Made by a program: the position numbers and the translations under genes. Below the pieces are notes generated by a model that ran no database searches, was not told the DNA's origin, and saw only the letters and a program-made list of their open reading frames with translations. Source: Gardnerella vaginalis (GTDB lineage: Bacteria; Actinomycetota; Actinomycetes; Actinomycetales; Bifidobacteriaceae). Taken from it: 64,000 bases of DNA. The stretch is from contig NZ_JBETXJ010000002.1 of NCBI RefSeq assembly GCF_040427915.1, positions 682,001 to 746,000 on the forward strand, read 5' to 3'. This document shows, piece by piece, positions 55,592 to 64,000 of the stretch (within the stretch, counting starts at the first letter, position 1; every line of letters starts with the position of its first letter).

Positions 55592-56641
55592 GTGACAAAG
55601 AGGTCGAACAATAATAATAAACCGCCATCTATTAGTGATGTGGCTAAGCTTGCTGAAGTATCTACATCGTCTGTATCTAGGTATCTTAATCATTCTGAGA
55701 GTTTAACGCCAGCTAAGAGGGAAAGTATTGCTAATGCTATTAAATTACTTGATTATCATCCGTCATTGCTGGCGCAAGGTTTAGCTTCAAAGCGATCTAA
55801 TGTAATAACATTTTTCGCTGGTCAAGATTTACTATATGGCGTTGTTGGTTGCATAAAAGGCGTTGAAAGAATAGCTTCGCAATCAGGAGTTGTGGTTAAC
55901 GTTATTTTGTTTGATGAGCATCAATCTCCTTATACTCTTAAGCAATGTATTAAGTCAGCATTAAGTACTAATCCATTGGGAATAATAATTGATCAACCTC
56001 GATATGGAATAGCGTGTGATGAAATTATTAGAAATGCGCAGAAAGATTTACCAATTGTTCTTATTGGTGGGAATAGGCGTAAGGGACAGTATCAATTGTT
56101 CACTCACGATGATCAGGGTGGATATGCGATAACAAAATATTTGTTATCTCTCGGATCAGATACTGTCTATTATGTTGCGCCTCCAGAAGAAGATGAAGAG
56201 CAAACTAGGCAATCTGGTTGGAAAAAAGCCTTAGAGGAAGCTGGAGCAGTAATACCAAATCCATATAAAACCTCGTGGGATCCATTAGATGCTGAAAAAA
56301 TTGGTGTGTCTCTTGGCAGGCGCAATGATGTAACTGCTATTTTTGCTGGTAATGATGAAATTGCTTTAGGAGTTATGCGTGGTTTATATTCAGTTGGTAA
56401 ACATGTTCCTGAAGATATAAATGTTATTGGATTTGACGATAACCCAATTGCTAGATTATCTGTTCCAGCATTAACTACATGGCACCAAGATTTTGAACTT
56501 TTTGGAGCTTATGCTGCTCAGATAATTCTAGATCAGTCAAATGGTAAAGCAGTAATAGATAAAGATGAGCCACATTTTATAGGTCATAATACAGAGCAAT
56601 TAGTTATTCGTGAATCTACTCGTTATCGTAAAAATGGATAG
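55592..56641 (+). CDS. LacI-family transcriptional regulator
   Basis: A 349-residue regulator. GTG 55592 is chosen because GGGAG (55579-55583) is 8 bp upstream; ATG 55577 is an alternative. The N-terminal helix-turn-helix PSISDVAKLAEVSTSSVSRYLN and hinge helix SLLAQGLASKRSN are typical, followed by a periplasmic-binding-protein-like effector domain (GNDEIALGVMRGLYSVG). It most likely controls this cluster through the palindromes at 52042 and 52141. Confidence 0.93.
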   Translation: MTKRSNNNNKPPSISDVAKLAEVSTSSVSRYLNHSESLTPAKRESIANAIKLLDYHPSLLAQGLASKRSNVITFFAGQDLLYGVVGCIKGVERIASQSGVVVNVILFDEHQSPYTLKQCIKSALSTNPLGIIIDQPRYGIACDEIIRNAQKDLPIVLIGGNRRKGQYQLFTHDDQGGYAITKYLLSLGSDTVYYVAPPEEDEEQTRQSGWKKALEEAGAVIPNPYKTSWDPLDAEKIGVSLGRRNDVTAIFAGNDEIALGVMRGLYSVGKHVPEDINVIGFDDNPIARLSVPALTTWHQDFELFGAYAAQIILDQSNGKAVIDKDEPHFIGHNTEQLVIRESTRYRKNG

Positions 56642-56690
56642 TTTATATGGATTTTGTGTTGCTAGTGGTTAATCAGGTGAAAGAATAAAT

Positions 56691-58811
56691 ATGGTGTTGA
56701 AAACTAAAATTTTTACAAATAATGGGATATCGGTTATTTATCGAAATATAGGTTGCGATAACGTTGATTTTGTATTGGTTCCAGAGAGATTTGCCGATAA
56801 AGCAATGCGTGATGATTGCAAGCCAGAACCATTAGTACAAGCGAAAATTGTTGGTGATTCTTATCCAGATGGTTTCGCGCAAGGCAGAACAATGAGAAAT
56901 TCATCTACGGTGCAGGGTATGCATTTCGTTTCTCAGAATTGCGTTATGAGAGGCAAATCTTCGTTTATTACTACAGTATTAGAAGACAGTAGACATGTAC
57001 AGTATATTCATAATTTGCAATTTGGAGCTTGTTCGTCAACTATAGAGATCACTACAGAAGTAAAAAATTGTGGAAATAAACCCGTTACGTTAGAGATGTT
57101 GTCGAGTTTTACTTTAGGTTCTCTATCGCCATTATTGACAGGTCTTGCAGCAGAAAGCATGAGAATACACAGACTTCATAGTACTTGGAGTGCAGAGGGA
57201 CGTTTAATCACAGAAAGACCAGAAGATCTTCAGCTAGAGCCTGATTGGCAACAGCATAGTGCAAATTCTTTACGGTTTGGAAGTGTAGGGTCTTTCCCCG
57301 TGAGAGAGTGGGCTCCTTTTATTGCAATAGAAGATATTGTAAATAATGTTACATGGGCTGTATCAACAACTCATGCTTCTAGCTGGCAGATGGAAATATA
57401 TAGGCGCGATAATGGTCTTTCTATATCTGGAGGTATTGCAGATCGTGAGTTTGGTCATTGGATGCATACAATTAACCCTGGGGAATCTTTTACTGCTCCT
57501 TCTGCTATCGCAACTGTAGTGCAAGGTGGAGTTGACTTAGCATCTCAATGTTTATTGGAACATACTCGTGAGAATTTATCTCTGCCGAAAAATGAGAAGG
57601 CACATCTTCCTATAATTTTTAATGAATATTGCTCAACATGGGGATTGCCTACTGAGAAAAGTGTTCTTTCGCAATCTAAAATAATAAGTAAGCATGATAT
57701 TGACTATGTTGTTATTGATGCTGGTTGGTTTGATCATGAGTCGTTTGATACTGCAATAAGGTTCGGAAAATGGTGTGTTGATAAGCAATCTTTTCCTCAC
57801 GGTATGAAATATGTTGTAGAAAGGCTTCATAACTTAGGTTTAAAAGTTGGAATATGGTTTGAATTTGAAGCAGTGGGAGAAGATGAAGAATCCTTATTCA
57901 ATCGTACGCAATGGCTGCTTAAAAGGGATGGTGTTCCTATAACGTCAGGGCAACGTCGTTTTTGGGATATGAGAAATAAAAATGTAAGAGAATACTTACG
58001 TGTGCGAGTAATTAATTTCTTGAAAGAAAATAAAATTGATTACCTTAAAGTGGATTACAATGACTCTATAGGCATAGGTTGTGAAACCTTAGATTGCGAT
58101 TATAGGTGTGATTGTAACTCTCTTGGTGATGGTCTTTACTCGCATATTCAAGCTACTATGTCTTTCTTTGATGAAATACGAAAATCTTTACCTAATCTTG
58201 TTATTGAAATATGTTCAGCTGGTGGTCATAGATTAGTTCAATCTTTTATGCAAATTGCTTCAATGGCTAGCTTCTCTGATGCACATGAATGTATTGAATC
58301 TCCTATCATTGCAGCCAATATGCATAGGATGATTTTGCCGAGACAATCGCAAATTTGGGCAGTGATGAGGGAAAATCTCGATGAGAATGCTGTCATTTAT
58401 AGGCTTTGTACGGGTTTTCTAGGTAGATTGTGCCTATCTGGGGATGTTGAAAGTTTATCTGATTGGCAATGGAGGTTAATAGATAAGGCTATAGGTCTGT
58501 ATCAAAAAATTAATAAAACAATCGATTGCGGTATAAGCAGTTGGATTGGTAGTGGAATAGTCAGCTATCGTAGTCCTAAAGGTTGGCAAGCAATCATAAG
58601 GAAACCTATGGATTGTAATAATCCTCTGTTTGTTGTGCTGCATACTTTTGCTAAATCACCTTGTAAAGTTATATTGCCTATTCCACATCAATTTGTGGAT
58701 AAAAATATAGAAACTTTTATGTCAGAAAGTATAAAAATATCGTTCGATGGCGATAGCTTGTGTATAAGTAATCTTCATGATTTTGAAGCGGCTGTTATTG
58801 TTTTTGACTAG
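56691..58811 (+). CDS. Alpha-galactosidase, glycoside hydrolase family 36
   Basis: A 706-residue cytosolic enzyme (no signal peptide). IDYVVIDAGWFD, KVGIWFEFEAVGEDEE and YLKVDYNDS, with Asp455 as presumed nucleophile, and ASFSDAHE with Asp530 as candidate acid/base, match GH36. The ICSAGGHR loop replaces the more usual CSGGGGR, so specificity may differ. AGGTGA precedes ATG 56691. It would hydrolyse the alpha-galactosides imported by the adjacent ABC system. Confidence 0.88.
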   Translation: MVLKTKIFTNNGISVIYRNIGCDNVDFVLVPERFADKAMRDDCKPEPLVQAKIVGDSYPDGFAQGRTMRNSSTVQGMHFVSQNCVMRGKSSFITTVLEDSRHVQYIHNLQFGACSSTIEITTEVKNCGNKPVTLEMLSSFTLGSLSPLLTGLAAESMRIHRLHSTWSAEGRLITERPEDLQLEPDWQQHSANSLRFGSVGSFPVREWAPFIAIEDIVNNVTWAVSTTHASSWQMEIYRRDNGLSISGGIADREFGHWMHTINPGESFTAPSAIATVVQGGVDLASQCLLEHTRENLSLPKNEKAHLPIIFNEYCSTWGLPTEKSVLSQSKIISKHDIDYVVIDAGWFDHESFDTAIRFGKWCVDKQSFPHGMKYVVERLHNLGLKVGIWFEFEAVGEDEESLFNRTQWLLKRDGVPITSGQRRFWDMRNKNVREYLRVRVINFLKENKIDYLKVDYNDSIGIGCETLDCDYRCDCNSLGDGLYSHIQATMSFFDEIRKSLPNLVIEICSAGGHRLVQSFMQIASMASFSDAHECIESPIIAANMHRMILPRQSQIWAVMRENLDENAVIYRLCTGFLGRLCLSGDVESLSDWQWRLIDKAIGLYQKINKTIDCGISSWIGSGIVSYRSPKGWQAIIRKPMDCNNPLFVVLHTFAKSPCKVILPIPHQFVDKNIETFMSESIKISFDGDSLCISNLHDFEAAVIVFD

Positions 58812-58919
58812 AATGAGAAAATTTTGCAGGAGTTAATGCAGAGTTTAAAAATTGATATGTTTTTGATAATCCGGAATTAAGGGTTTATATATGTGACTTA
58901 TTGATTAATTGTCATCGCG

Positions 58920-58973
58920 GCTACGAGTGATTTATGGTGGACAGTATAAGTGGCAAACAAAAATTCTCGTAGC
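58920..58973 (+). terminator. Inverted repeat after the alpha-galactosidase gene
   Basis: GCTACGAG (58920-58927) pairs with CTCGTAGC (58966-58973), followed by TTTCTCC. Loop is 38 nt. It is a weak terminator candidate. Confidence 0.45.
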
Positions 58974-58986
58974 TTTCTCCTATAGG

Positions 58987-59028
58987 GCGGCATGAAGTTT
59001 GTGTTTTACATGAGCTTTATGCCGCTTT
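58987..59028 (+). terminator. Second hairpin after the alpha-galactosidase gene
   Basis: The stem 58987-58997 (GCGGCATGAAG) pairs with 59015-59025 with one G-U pair and is followed by TTT. Confidence 0.55.
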
Positions 59029-59029
59029 G

Positions 59030-59093
59030 CCCATGTTTGTGTATTTTTGCCCGAGTTTGTAGTCAGATTTGCTCAAAAGGGAACAAACGCTGG
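59030..59093. repeat. Dispersed copy of the intergenic repeat family
   Basis: CCATGTTTGTGTATTTTTGC and the later CTCAAAAGGGAACAAACGCT match the units at 49463-49676. The rest of 58812-59420 contains the hairpins above, AT-rich DNA without a gene, and the xylA promoter. Confidence 0.65.
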
Positions 59094-59333
59094 CTTAATC
59101 CTTATGTTCTCATGTTTTGACCTTTTGATCATATTGTTGTGTATTTGGTATCATCTAATTCATTGATTTTGTATGTAATTTACATGTATGAGTTATCTCT
59201 ATTTATGTATTTATTATTTCTAGTACTATTTATGTCTTTTATTTATCTATCTACGATTTATTGGCATGTGTTGCTTGCTGATTTAATTAAGCTATTTTTC
59301 TAGTCTCAAGTAAATTTGTAAGAAACGCCGAAA

Positions 59334-59374
59334 TAGTAAAATCATTTGACAAACTTAGGTTAATCATTTTACTA
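59334..59374 (+). promoter_or_regulatory. xylA promoter flanked by an inverted repeat
   Basis: TTGACA (59346-59351) and TACTAT (59370-59375) are separated by 18 bp. TAGTAAAAT (59334-59342) and ATTTTACTA (59366-59374) form inverted arms around the -35, a candidate repressor site (for example a ROK-type XylR). The leader is short. Confidence 0.6.
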
Positions 59375-59420
59375 TATTGATATCGGCATGAAGTCGTGCT
59401 GGTTTGAGCAAAGGAGCAAT

Positions 59421-60770
59421 ATGAGTTTATGGGATATTGATAAGATCGAATATGTAGGTAGAGCGCAAGGTCCAAAGGAGGGTCTAGCTTTTCACTACTA
59501 CGATGCAGATAGAGTTGTAGCTGGAAAAAAGATGAAAGATTGGTTGCGCTTTGCTGTTGCATGGTGGCATACTTTCGACCAAACTCTTGTTGATCCATTT
59601 GGAACTGGTACAGCTCATAGACCGTATTATGGCAAATATAGTGATCCTATGGATGAGGCTTTAGCTAAAGTCGATTATGCATTTGAGCTTTTCCAGAAAT
59701 TGTCGGTAGGATATTTCTGCTTCCATGATCGCGACATAGCTCCAGAAGGTGATACTCTTCGTGAAACCAATCGTAATCTCGATCGTGTGGTTGATAAAAT
59801 TGAAGAGAATATGAAGTCAACAGGTATTAAATTGCTATGGAATACCTCGTCATTGTTTACAAATCCTAGATTTGTGTCTGGCGCTTCAACGTCTCCATTC
59901 GCGGATATTTATGCATACTCTGCAGGTCAGCTAAAGCATAGTTTAGAGATTGGCAAACGCTTAGGTGCTGAAAATTATGTATTCTGGGGTGGTCGTGAAG
60001 GATACGAAAACCTGTGGAATACACAAATGAAGCGCGAACAAGAACATATGGCAAAATTCTTCCACATGTGCCATGATTATGCGCAGGAAATTGGTTTTGA
60101 TGCGCAATTCTTGATTGAGCCAAAGGCTAAAGAGCCAACGATGCATCAGTATGATTTTGATGCTTCGACTGCAATCGCGTTCTTGAGAACATATGATTTG
60201 ATGGATGTATTTAAGCTGAATCTCGAAGGTAATCATGCTAATTTAGCTGGTCATACTTATCAACATGAGATTCGTACTGCTAGAGAAGCAGGTGTTCTTG
60301 GATCTTTGGATGCAAACCAAGGTGACAAGCTTATTGGGTGGGATATGGATGAATTCCCAACTGATCTTTATGAAACTTCAACTGTAATGTGGGAAGTTTT
60401 GCAAGAAGGGTCGATTGGTCCTCATGGTGGTCTTAATTTTGATGCTAAGCCACGTCGTACGTCTTTTGATGCTGAGGATTTGTTCCGTTCTCATATTGCT
60501 GGTATGGATTCATTTGCAGCAGGTTTGTTGGTAGCTGCAAAAATGCATGAAGATAAATTCATTGAGAATTTACAGGCAGATCGTTACTCTTCATATGATT
60601 CTGGTATTGGCTTAACTGTAGAAAACGGCACAGCCAGCTTGTCGTCTCTTGAAGAATATGCTTTGGATATTCCTCAAGAAAAGTTGATTGCTGCAACTAA
60701 ATCTGATCATCTTGAATCAGTGAAGGCAACGATTAACAATTACATTATTGATGCGCTAAGAGAAGGGTGA
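59421..60770 (+). CDS. xylA: Xylose isomerase
   Basis: A 449-residue enzyme that interconverts D-xylose and D-xylulose. ATG 59421 follows AAAGGAG by 5 bp. Active-site segments [13 protein letters not shown] (catalytic His), [23 protein letters not shown] and [17 protein letters not shown] carry the metal ligands. The product would enter the bifidobacterial phosphoketolase pathway. It precedes a monosaccharide ABC importer; the two may form a xylose utilisation locus. Confidence 0.97.
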   Translation: MSLWDIDKIEYVGRAQGPKEGLAFHYYDADRVVAGKKMKDWLRFAVAWWHTFDQTLVDPFGTGTAHRPYYGKYSDPMDEALAKVDYAFELFQKLSVGYFCFHDRDIAPEGDTLRETNRNLDRVVDKIEENMKSTGIKLLWNTSSLFTNPRFVSGASTSPFADIYAYSAGQLKHSLEIGKRLGAENYVFWGGREGYENLWNTQMKREQEHMAKFFHMCHDYAQEIGFDAQFLIEPKAKEPTMHQYDFDASTAIAFLRTYDLMDVFKLNLEGNHANLAGHTYQHEIRTAREAGVLGSLDANQGDKLIGWDMDEFPTDLYETSTVMWEVLQEGSIGPHGGLNFDAKPRRTSFDAEDLFRSHIAGMDSFAAGLLVAAKMHEDKFIENLQADRYSSYDSGIGLTVENGTASLSSLEEYALDIPQEKLIAATKSDHLESVKATINNYIIDALREG

Positions 60771-60868
60771 TTCAAACTGTATCTAGTATGACTGAGTAAA
60801 AGTATGAATATTTAATAACAAAATATTTGTTAGAGTTATTGCGTCATTCTCTTCCTTCCTCCTAACTT

Positions 60869-60935
60869 GGCGTGTCGCTCTGATTTTTTCGGGGTGACAC
60901 GCTTGGTTGTATGTAAGTATTTGAAAAGATATTTT
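60869..60935 (+). promoter_or_regulatory. Binding-protein gene promoter with paired GACACGC motifs
   Basis: GGCGTGTCG (60869-60877) and TGACACGC (60895-60902) form an inverted pair; 4 bp after the second lies TTGTAT (60907-60912), 17 bp and TATTTT (60930-60935). The inverted pair can also form a hairpin after xylA. Confidence 0.6.
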
Positions 60936-60998
60936 ACAATTTGTCGTTATTTACTAAATAATATTCCGTTCAAAGCCGAAAGGGATAATGATGAAAAA

Positions 60999-62102
60999 GT
61001 GGAAAAGATTATTGGTATCGCCGGCGCATTGGCTATGTTGTTGCCATTTGCTGCTTGTGGAGCTCCTTCTACGCGAGGTGGTGCTAGTGGAGCTGCTAAT
61101 AAGACTGGAAAGATTAGTGTTGGAATTTCTATGCCAGAACAGCAATTGGAACGCTGGCAGATTGATGGCGAGAATCTTAAGAAAGAACTTGAGCATTTTG
61201 GCTATAAAGTCACCCTGCAATATGCTGATGGTAAAACTGATTTACAGTCTTCTCAAATTCAGAATATGGCAAATCAAGGTGCAAATTATGTAGTTATTGC
61301 ATCAATCGATGGAACTGCTACTGGAGCCGCTGCTGAGCTTGCTGAGTCTAATGGTGCAAAAGTTATTGCCTATGATCGCTTGATTATGAACACTGATGCT
61401 GTTGATTATTATGCTACATTCTCTTTGACAGATGTTGGTCGTATGCAGGGAGAGTACATTGTAGACAAGCTTGGTCTTAAGGAAGGTAAAAAGGGACCAT
61501 TTAATGTCGAATTGATGTCTGGATCTCCAACAGATAATAATGCTAGATATTATTATGAAGGTGCTTGGAAAGTGCTAGAGCCTTATTTTAAATCTGGTGT
61601 CTTGAAATCTAAGTCCGGCAAAGTTCCAAAGAGTCTTGATGATTGGAAGTCAATAGGTATTGACAATTGGGATAGGCAAAAGGGACAGGCTGAAATGGAA
61701 AACCGCATTAATTCCTTCTATAACGATGGTACGAAGTTAGATGCAGTTCTTGCGCCAAATGATGCTATTGCGTTGGGTACTGTCAACGCTGTTGAGTCTG
61801 CTGGATGGAATTATTTCCCAATTATTACTGGTCAAGATGCTGAAAAGGCTAATGTTGCCGCAATTGTTCAAGGCAAACAGGCGATGACAGTGTATAAAGA
61901 TACGCGTAAGCTCGCTAAGGCTACAGCAAAAATGATTAAAGATCTTGTTGATGGTAAGAAGCCAAATACAAAGGATGTCTTTAATAACGGTAATAAGGAT
62001 GTTACTTCTGTTCTTCTGTCACCAGTATCTGTAGATAAAACAAATGCCAAGAAAGAGCTTGTTGATTCTGGCTATATCTCGGCAGCTGATGCTGGTTTGT
62101 GA
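60999..62102 (+). CDS. Monosaccharide ABC transporter binding lipoprotein; start region disturbed
   Basis: A ChvE/XylF-type substrate-binding protein (SVGISMPEQQLERWQIDGENL, VIASIDGTATG, VLAPNDAIALGTV, GQDAEKANV). The lipobox is LPFAAC. In this frame the only nearby start is GTG 60999, 13 bp from AAGGGA, which is too far. The well-placed ATGs at 60988 and 60991 are in another frame; adding one A to the A5 tract (60994-60998) would join them and give MKKVEKIIGIAG as signal start. It is either a real frameshift, a switch, or a base error. Downstream genes match a xylose-type importer. Confidence 0.82.
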   Translation: MEKIIGIAGALAMLLPFAACGAPSTRGGASGAANKTGKISVGISMPEQQLERWQIDGENLKKELEHFGYKVTLQYADGKTDLQSSQIQNMANQGANYVVIASIDGTATGAAAELAESNGAKVIAYDRLIMNTDAVDYYATFSLTDVGRMQGEYIVDKLGLKEGKKGPFNVELMSGSPTDNNARYYYEGAWKVLEPYFKSGVLKSKSGKVPKSLDDWKSIGIDNWDRQKGQAEMENRINSFYNDGTKLDAVLAPNDAIALGTVNAVESAGWNYFPIITGQDAEKANVAAIVQGKQAMTVYKDTRKLAKATAKMIKDLVDGKKPNTKDVFNNGNKDVTSVLLSPVSVDKTNAKKELVDSGYISAADAGL

Positions 62103-62112
62103 TACTAGTTGA

Positions 62113-62147
62113 GCACTCGGCTGCTAAACAATTATGTAGCCGAGTGC
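62113..62147 (+). other. Intercistronic hairpin after the binding-protein gene
   Basis: GCACTCGGCT (62113-62122) pairs with AGCCGAGTGC (62138-62147), a perfect 10-bp stem without a T-run. As in the other importer cluster, it probably favours accumulation of the binding-protein mRNA. Confidence 0.7.
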
Positions 62148-62204
62148 ATTTGATACTGGTTCAGTTGCGACAATATCGTATTTCATTAGGAAAGGAAAAA
62201 ATCA

Positions 62205-63779
62205 GTGACTGACAAACAAGATGTCATCCTTGAAATGCGTCATATCGTGAAACGTTTTGGTTCGGTTACAGCGCTTGAAGATGTAACATTGAAAGTTCAA
62301 CGTGGACAAATATTTTCAATATGTGGAGAGAATGGCGCTGGTAAATCAACGTTGATGAATGTTCTTTCTGGTGTATATCCTCATGGAACATATGAGGGAG
62401 ACATTATTTATGAAGGTAATGTTTGTAAATTTAAAACGATTCGTGATTCTGAGGCAAAAGGAATTGTTATCATTCATCAAGAGTTAGCTTTAGTTCCGTA
62501 TATGAGTATTGCTGATAATATTTTCCTCAGCAATAGGATTAAAAAGGGAATTGCTATAGATGATACTGAACAATATCGTATTGCTCGCGAAGTTATGAAA
62601 ACTGTTGGATTGGATGAAGATCCAAGTAATCTTATTGCTAACATTGGTGTTGGTAAACAACAGCTTGTTGAGATCGCGAAAGCTTTGACGAAAGATGTAA
62701 AGCTTTTAATTCTTGATGAACCTACTGCAGCCTTAAATGATGAGGATTCTGCAAATTTGCTTCATCTAATTGATCGTTTGCGTCGTGAGCGTGGTATTAC
62801 GGCTATTATTATTTCCCATAAACTTAATGAAATAGCTTATATTGCTGATGCTGTACAAGTGATACGTGATGGTAAGACAATTACTCATATTGATGTTGAT
62901 GATCAGCATCCATTGGATCAAGATGAGTTGATTCGCCATATGGTAGGTCGTCCTCTTACTAATAGGTATCCTGAGCATGTTGCAAAAATTGGTAATGAGG
63001 CTTTTCGAATAGAACATTGGAAAGTGCATCATCCGTTAGATGAAAAACGATTAGTTGCCAATGATGTTAGTTTCAATGTGCGTAAGGGTGAGATTGTTGG
63101 CTTAGCTGGATTGATTGGTGCAGGACGAACCGAAACTGCGATGAGTGTTTTTGGTCGACAATATGGCACTAATGCATCTGGTAAATTGTACTTAGATGGC
63201 AAAGAGGTTAAATTCAATTCTGTTCGTTCTGCAATTGATCATGCTGTGGCATATGCTACAGAAAATCGTAAAGTTTATGGATTGAATTTATTAGCTTCTA
63301 TTCGAGAAAATACGTCATTAGCTAATTTAAAGTCAGTTAGTAAGCTAGGTGTTATTGATAGACATAAGGAAGCGAAAGTTGCTGAAGAATATCGTCACGA
63401 TTTTCGTATGAAGTGTAACACTATTGAAATGCCAGTAGGTAATCTTTCAGGCGGTAATCAGCAGAAGGTCGTATTGGCAAAATGGGTGGCAACTCAGCCT
63501 AAGCTTCTTATTCTTGATGAGCCTACGCGTGGCATTGATGTAGGCGCTAAGTATGACATTTATGAGATTATCGACAAGTTAGCAGATTCTGGTAGTGCGA
63601 TAATTGTTATTTCTTCGGAATTGCCAGAATTGCTTGGTATATGTGATCGTATATACACGATGAGTCAAGGCAAAATTACAGCTTGTTTGAATGCTCATGA
63701 GACAAATCAAGAAGAATTAATGAAGTATATGACTTGTGATGTTCCATTGGAATATGAGAAGTCATTTACCGTTGAATAG
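62205..63779 (+). CDS. Sugar ABC transporter ATP-binding protein with two ATPase domains
   Basis: A 524-residue XylG/GguA-type ATPase. GTG 62205 is preceded by AGGAAAGGAAAAA. The first domain has Walker A GENGAGKST, signature region IGVGKQQLVEIAKAL and Walker B LLILDEPTAAL; the second has LAGLIGAGRTE, LSGGNQQKVVLAKW and LLILDEPTRGIDVGAK. Both halves of a monosaccharide importer are therefore on one chain; the second Walker A is of the degenerate type seen in this family. Confidence 0.94.
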   Translation: MTDKQDVILEMRHIVKRFGSVTALEDVTLKVQRGQIFSICGENGAGKSTLMNVLSGVYPHGTYEGDIIYEGNVCKFKTIRDSEAKGIVIIHQELALVPYMSIADNIFLSNRIKKGIAIDDTEQYRIAREVMKTVGLDEDPSNLIANIGVGKQQLVEIAKALTKDVKLLILDEPTAALNDEDSANLLHLIDRLRRERGITAIIISHKLNEIAYIADAVQVIRDGKTITHIDVDDQHPLDQDELIRHMVGRPLTNRYPEHVAKIGNEAFRIEHWKVHHPLDEKRLVANDVSFNVRKGEIVGLAGLIGAGRTETAMSVFGRQYGTNASGKLYLDGKEVKFNSVRSAIDHAVAYATENRKVYGLNLLASIRENTSLANLKSVSKLGVIDRHKEAKVAEEYRHDFRMKCNTIEMPVGNLSGGNQQKVVLAKWVATQPKLLILDEPTRGIDVGAKYDIYEIIDKLADSGSAIIVISSELPELLGICDRIYTMSQGKITACLNAHETNQEELMKYMTCDVPLEYEKSFTVE

Positions 63780-63845
63780 TTCAATCTATCAGATTTTATT
63801 AGTAATTAAACTTCGCATCGTTGCGTAGCAAAGAAAGAGGATATT

Positions 63846-64000
63846 ATGTTTGGATCAATATCTGCTTATTCAAAGAAGAAAAATACAGCTATTGGTACTC
63901 CTGGATTAAAAGAGCTATTGCTGGGGAATGCTCGTTCTTACGGTATTTATCTTGCTCTCGTTGCTGTTATCATTATTTTCCAAGTGTTGACTGGCAATAG
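63846..64000 (+). CDS. Sugar ABC transporter permease, N-terminal part (cut by window end)
   Basis: An open frame from ATG 63846 with AAGAAAGAGG upstream runs off the window after 51 codons. The N-terminus (SAYSKKKNTAIGTPGLKELLLG) is followed by a membrane helix (YGIYLALVAVIIIFQVL), typical of the XylH/GguB permease that partners the ATPase upstream. The remainder lies beyond the window. Confidence 0.85.
   Translation, partial: MFGSISAYSKKKNTAIGTPGLKELLLGNARSYGIYLALVAVIIIFQVLTGN

Noticed and set aside
60988..61293. Open frame of 101 codons from the well-placed ATG
   Set aside because: After the first few codons the sequence is out of frame with the conserved binding protein and has no meaning; it is explained by the A-tract frame problem.

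Overview
The window looks like chromosomal DNA of a low-GC member of the Bifidobacteriaceae, most likely a Gardnerella-type organism. The reasons are an actinobacterial gene content (SepX/GlpR-like divisome protein, seven-iron ferredoxin, zinc-type S14, CIRCE-controlled solo groES, bifunctional AdhE, MalQ) combined with AT-rich intergenic DNA and long KPxGD-type surface repeats. The genus is inference; the family-level placement is firmer.

Layout. 1-2.3 kb: end of an unknown gene, gltX, tRNA-Glu and tRNA-Gln. 2.5-8.1 kb: a three-gene unit encoding an FHA-domain protein, a 1273-residue helicase/nuclease-like protein whose catalytic motifs look degenerate, and a small basic protein. 8.1-10.4 kb: SAF-domain protein, an FmdB-type zinc ribbon with a TTG start, and a SepX/GlpR-like membrane protein. 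10.4-12.1 kb: groES and a HisC-type aminotransferase. 12.2-12.7 kb: tRNA-Tyr, -Thr, -Met and rpmG. 12.8-18.8 kb: murB, an amino-acid permease, fdxA, dinB with a LexA-like box, and an EamA exporter. 18.9-24.9 kb: tRNA-Ser, a large repeat-rich surface protein, a CsoR-fold regulator, YigZ and an LRV-repeat protein. 25-31.5 kb: malQ, rplM-rpsI and adhE with a Rex-like operator. 31.8-46.7 kb: the S10, spc and alpha ribosomal-protein operons in canonical order, with secY, adk, infA, rpmJ and rpoA. 46.9-49.5 kb: a DUF2974-type hydrolase, truA and tRNA-Ser. 49.5-51.9 kb: an intergenic repeat array, a G10 tract inside a promoter, and a coiled-coil surface protein. 52-64 kb: two sugar systems. The first is an oligosaccharide ABC importer with a LacI regulator and a GH36 alpha-galactosidase. 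The second is xylA with a monosaccharide ABC importer (binding protein, double ATPase, start of the permease).

How it fits together. The carbohydrate end suggests import of alpha-galactosides (raffinose/melibiose type) under a local LacI repressor, for which two operator-like palindromes lie upstream of the first gene, and import and isomerisation of xylose or a related monosaccharide. AdhE regenerates NAD+ during fermentation, which fits its Rex-like site.

The most notable signals are the FHA plus degenerate helicase-nuclease operon, the G10 tract between -35 and -10 of a surface-protein gene (a likely phase-variation switch), and a recurring CGACACGCC motif placed just upstream of the -35 box at seven promoters (three tRNA, rpsJ, infA, sepX and a sugar-binding-protein gene). 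Also notable are a one-base frame problem in an A-tract at the start of the monosaccharide-binding lipoprotein and a family of 73-bp intergenic repeats. All calls come from reading the sequence; no database search was possible.
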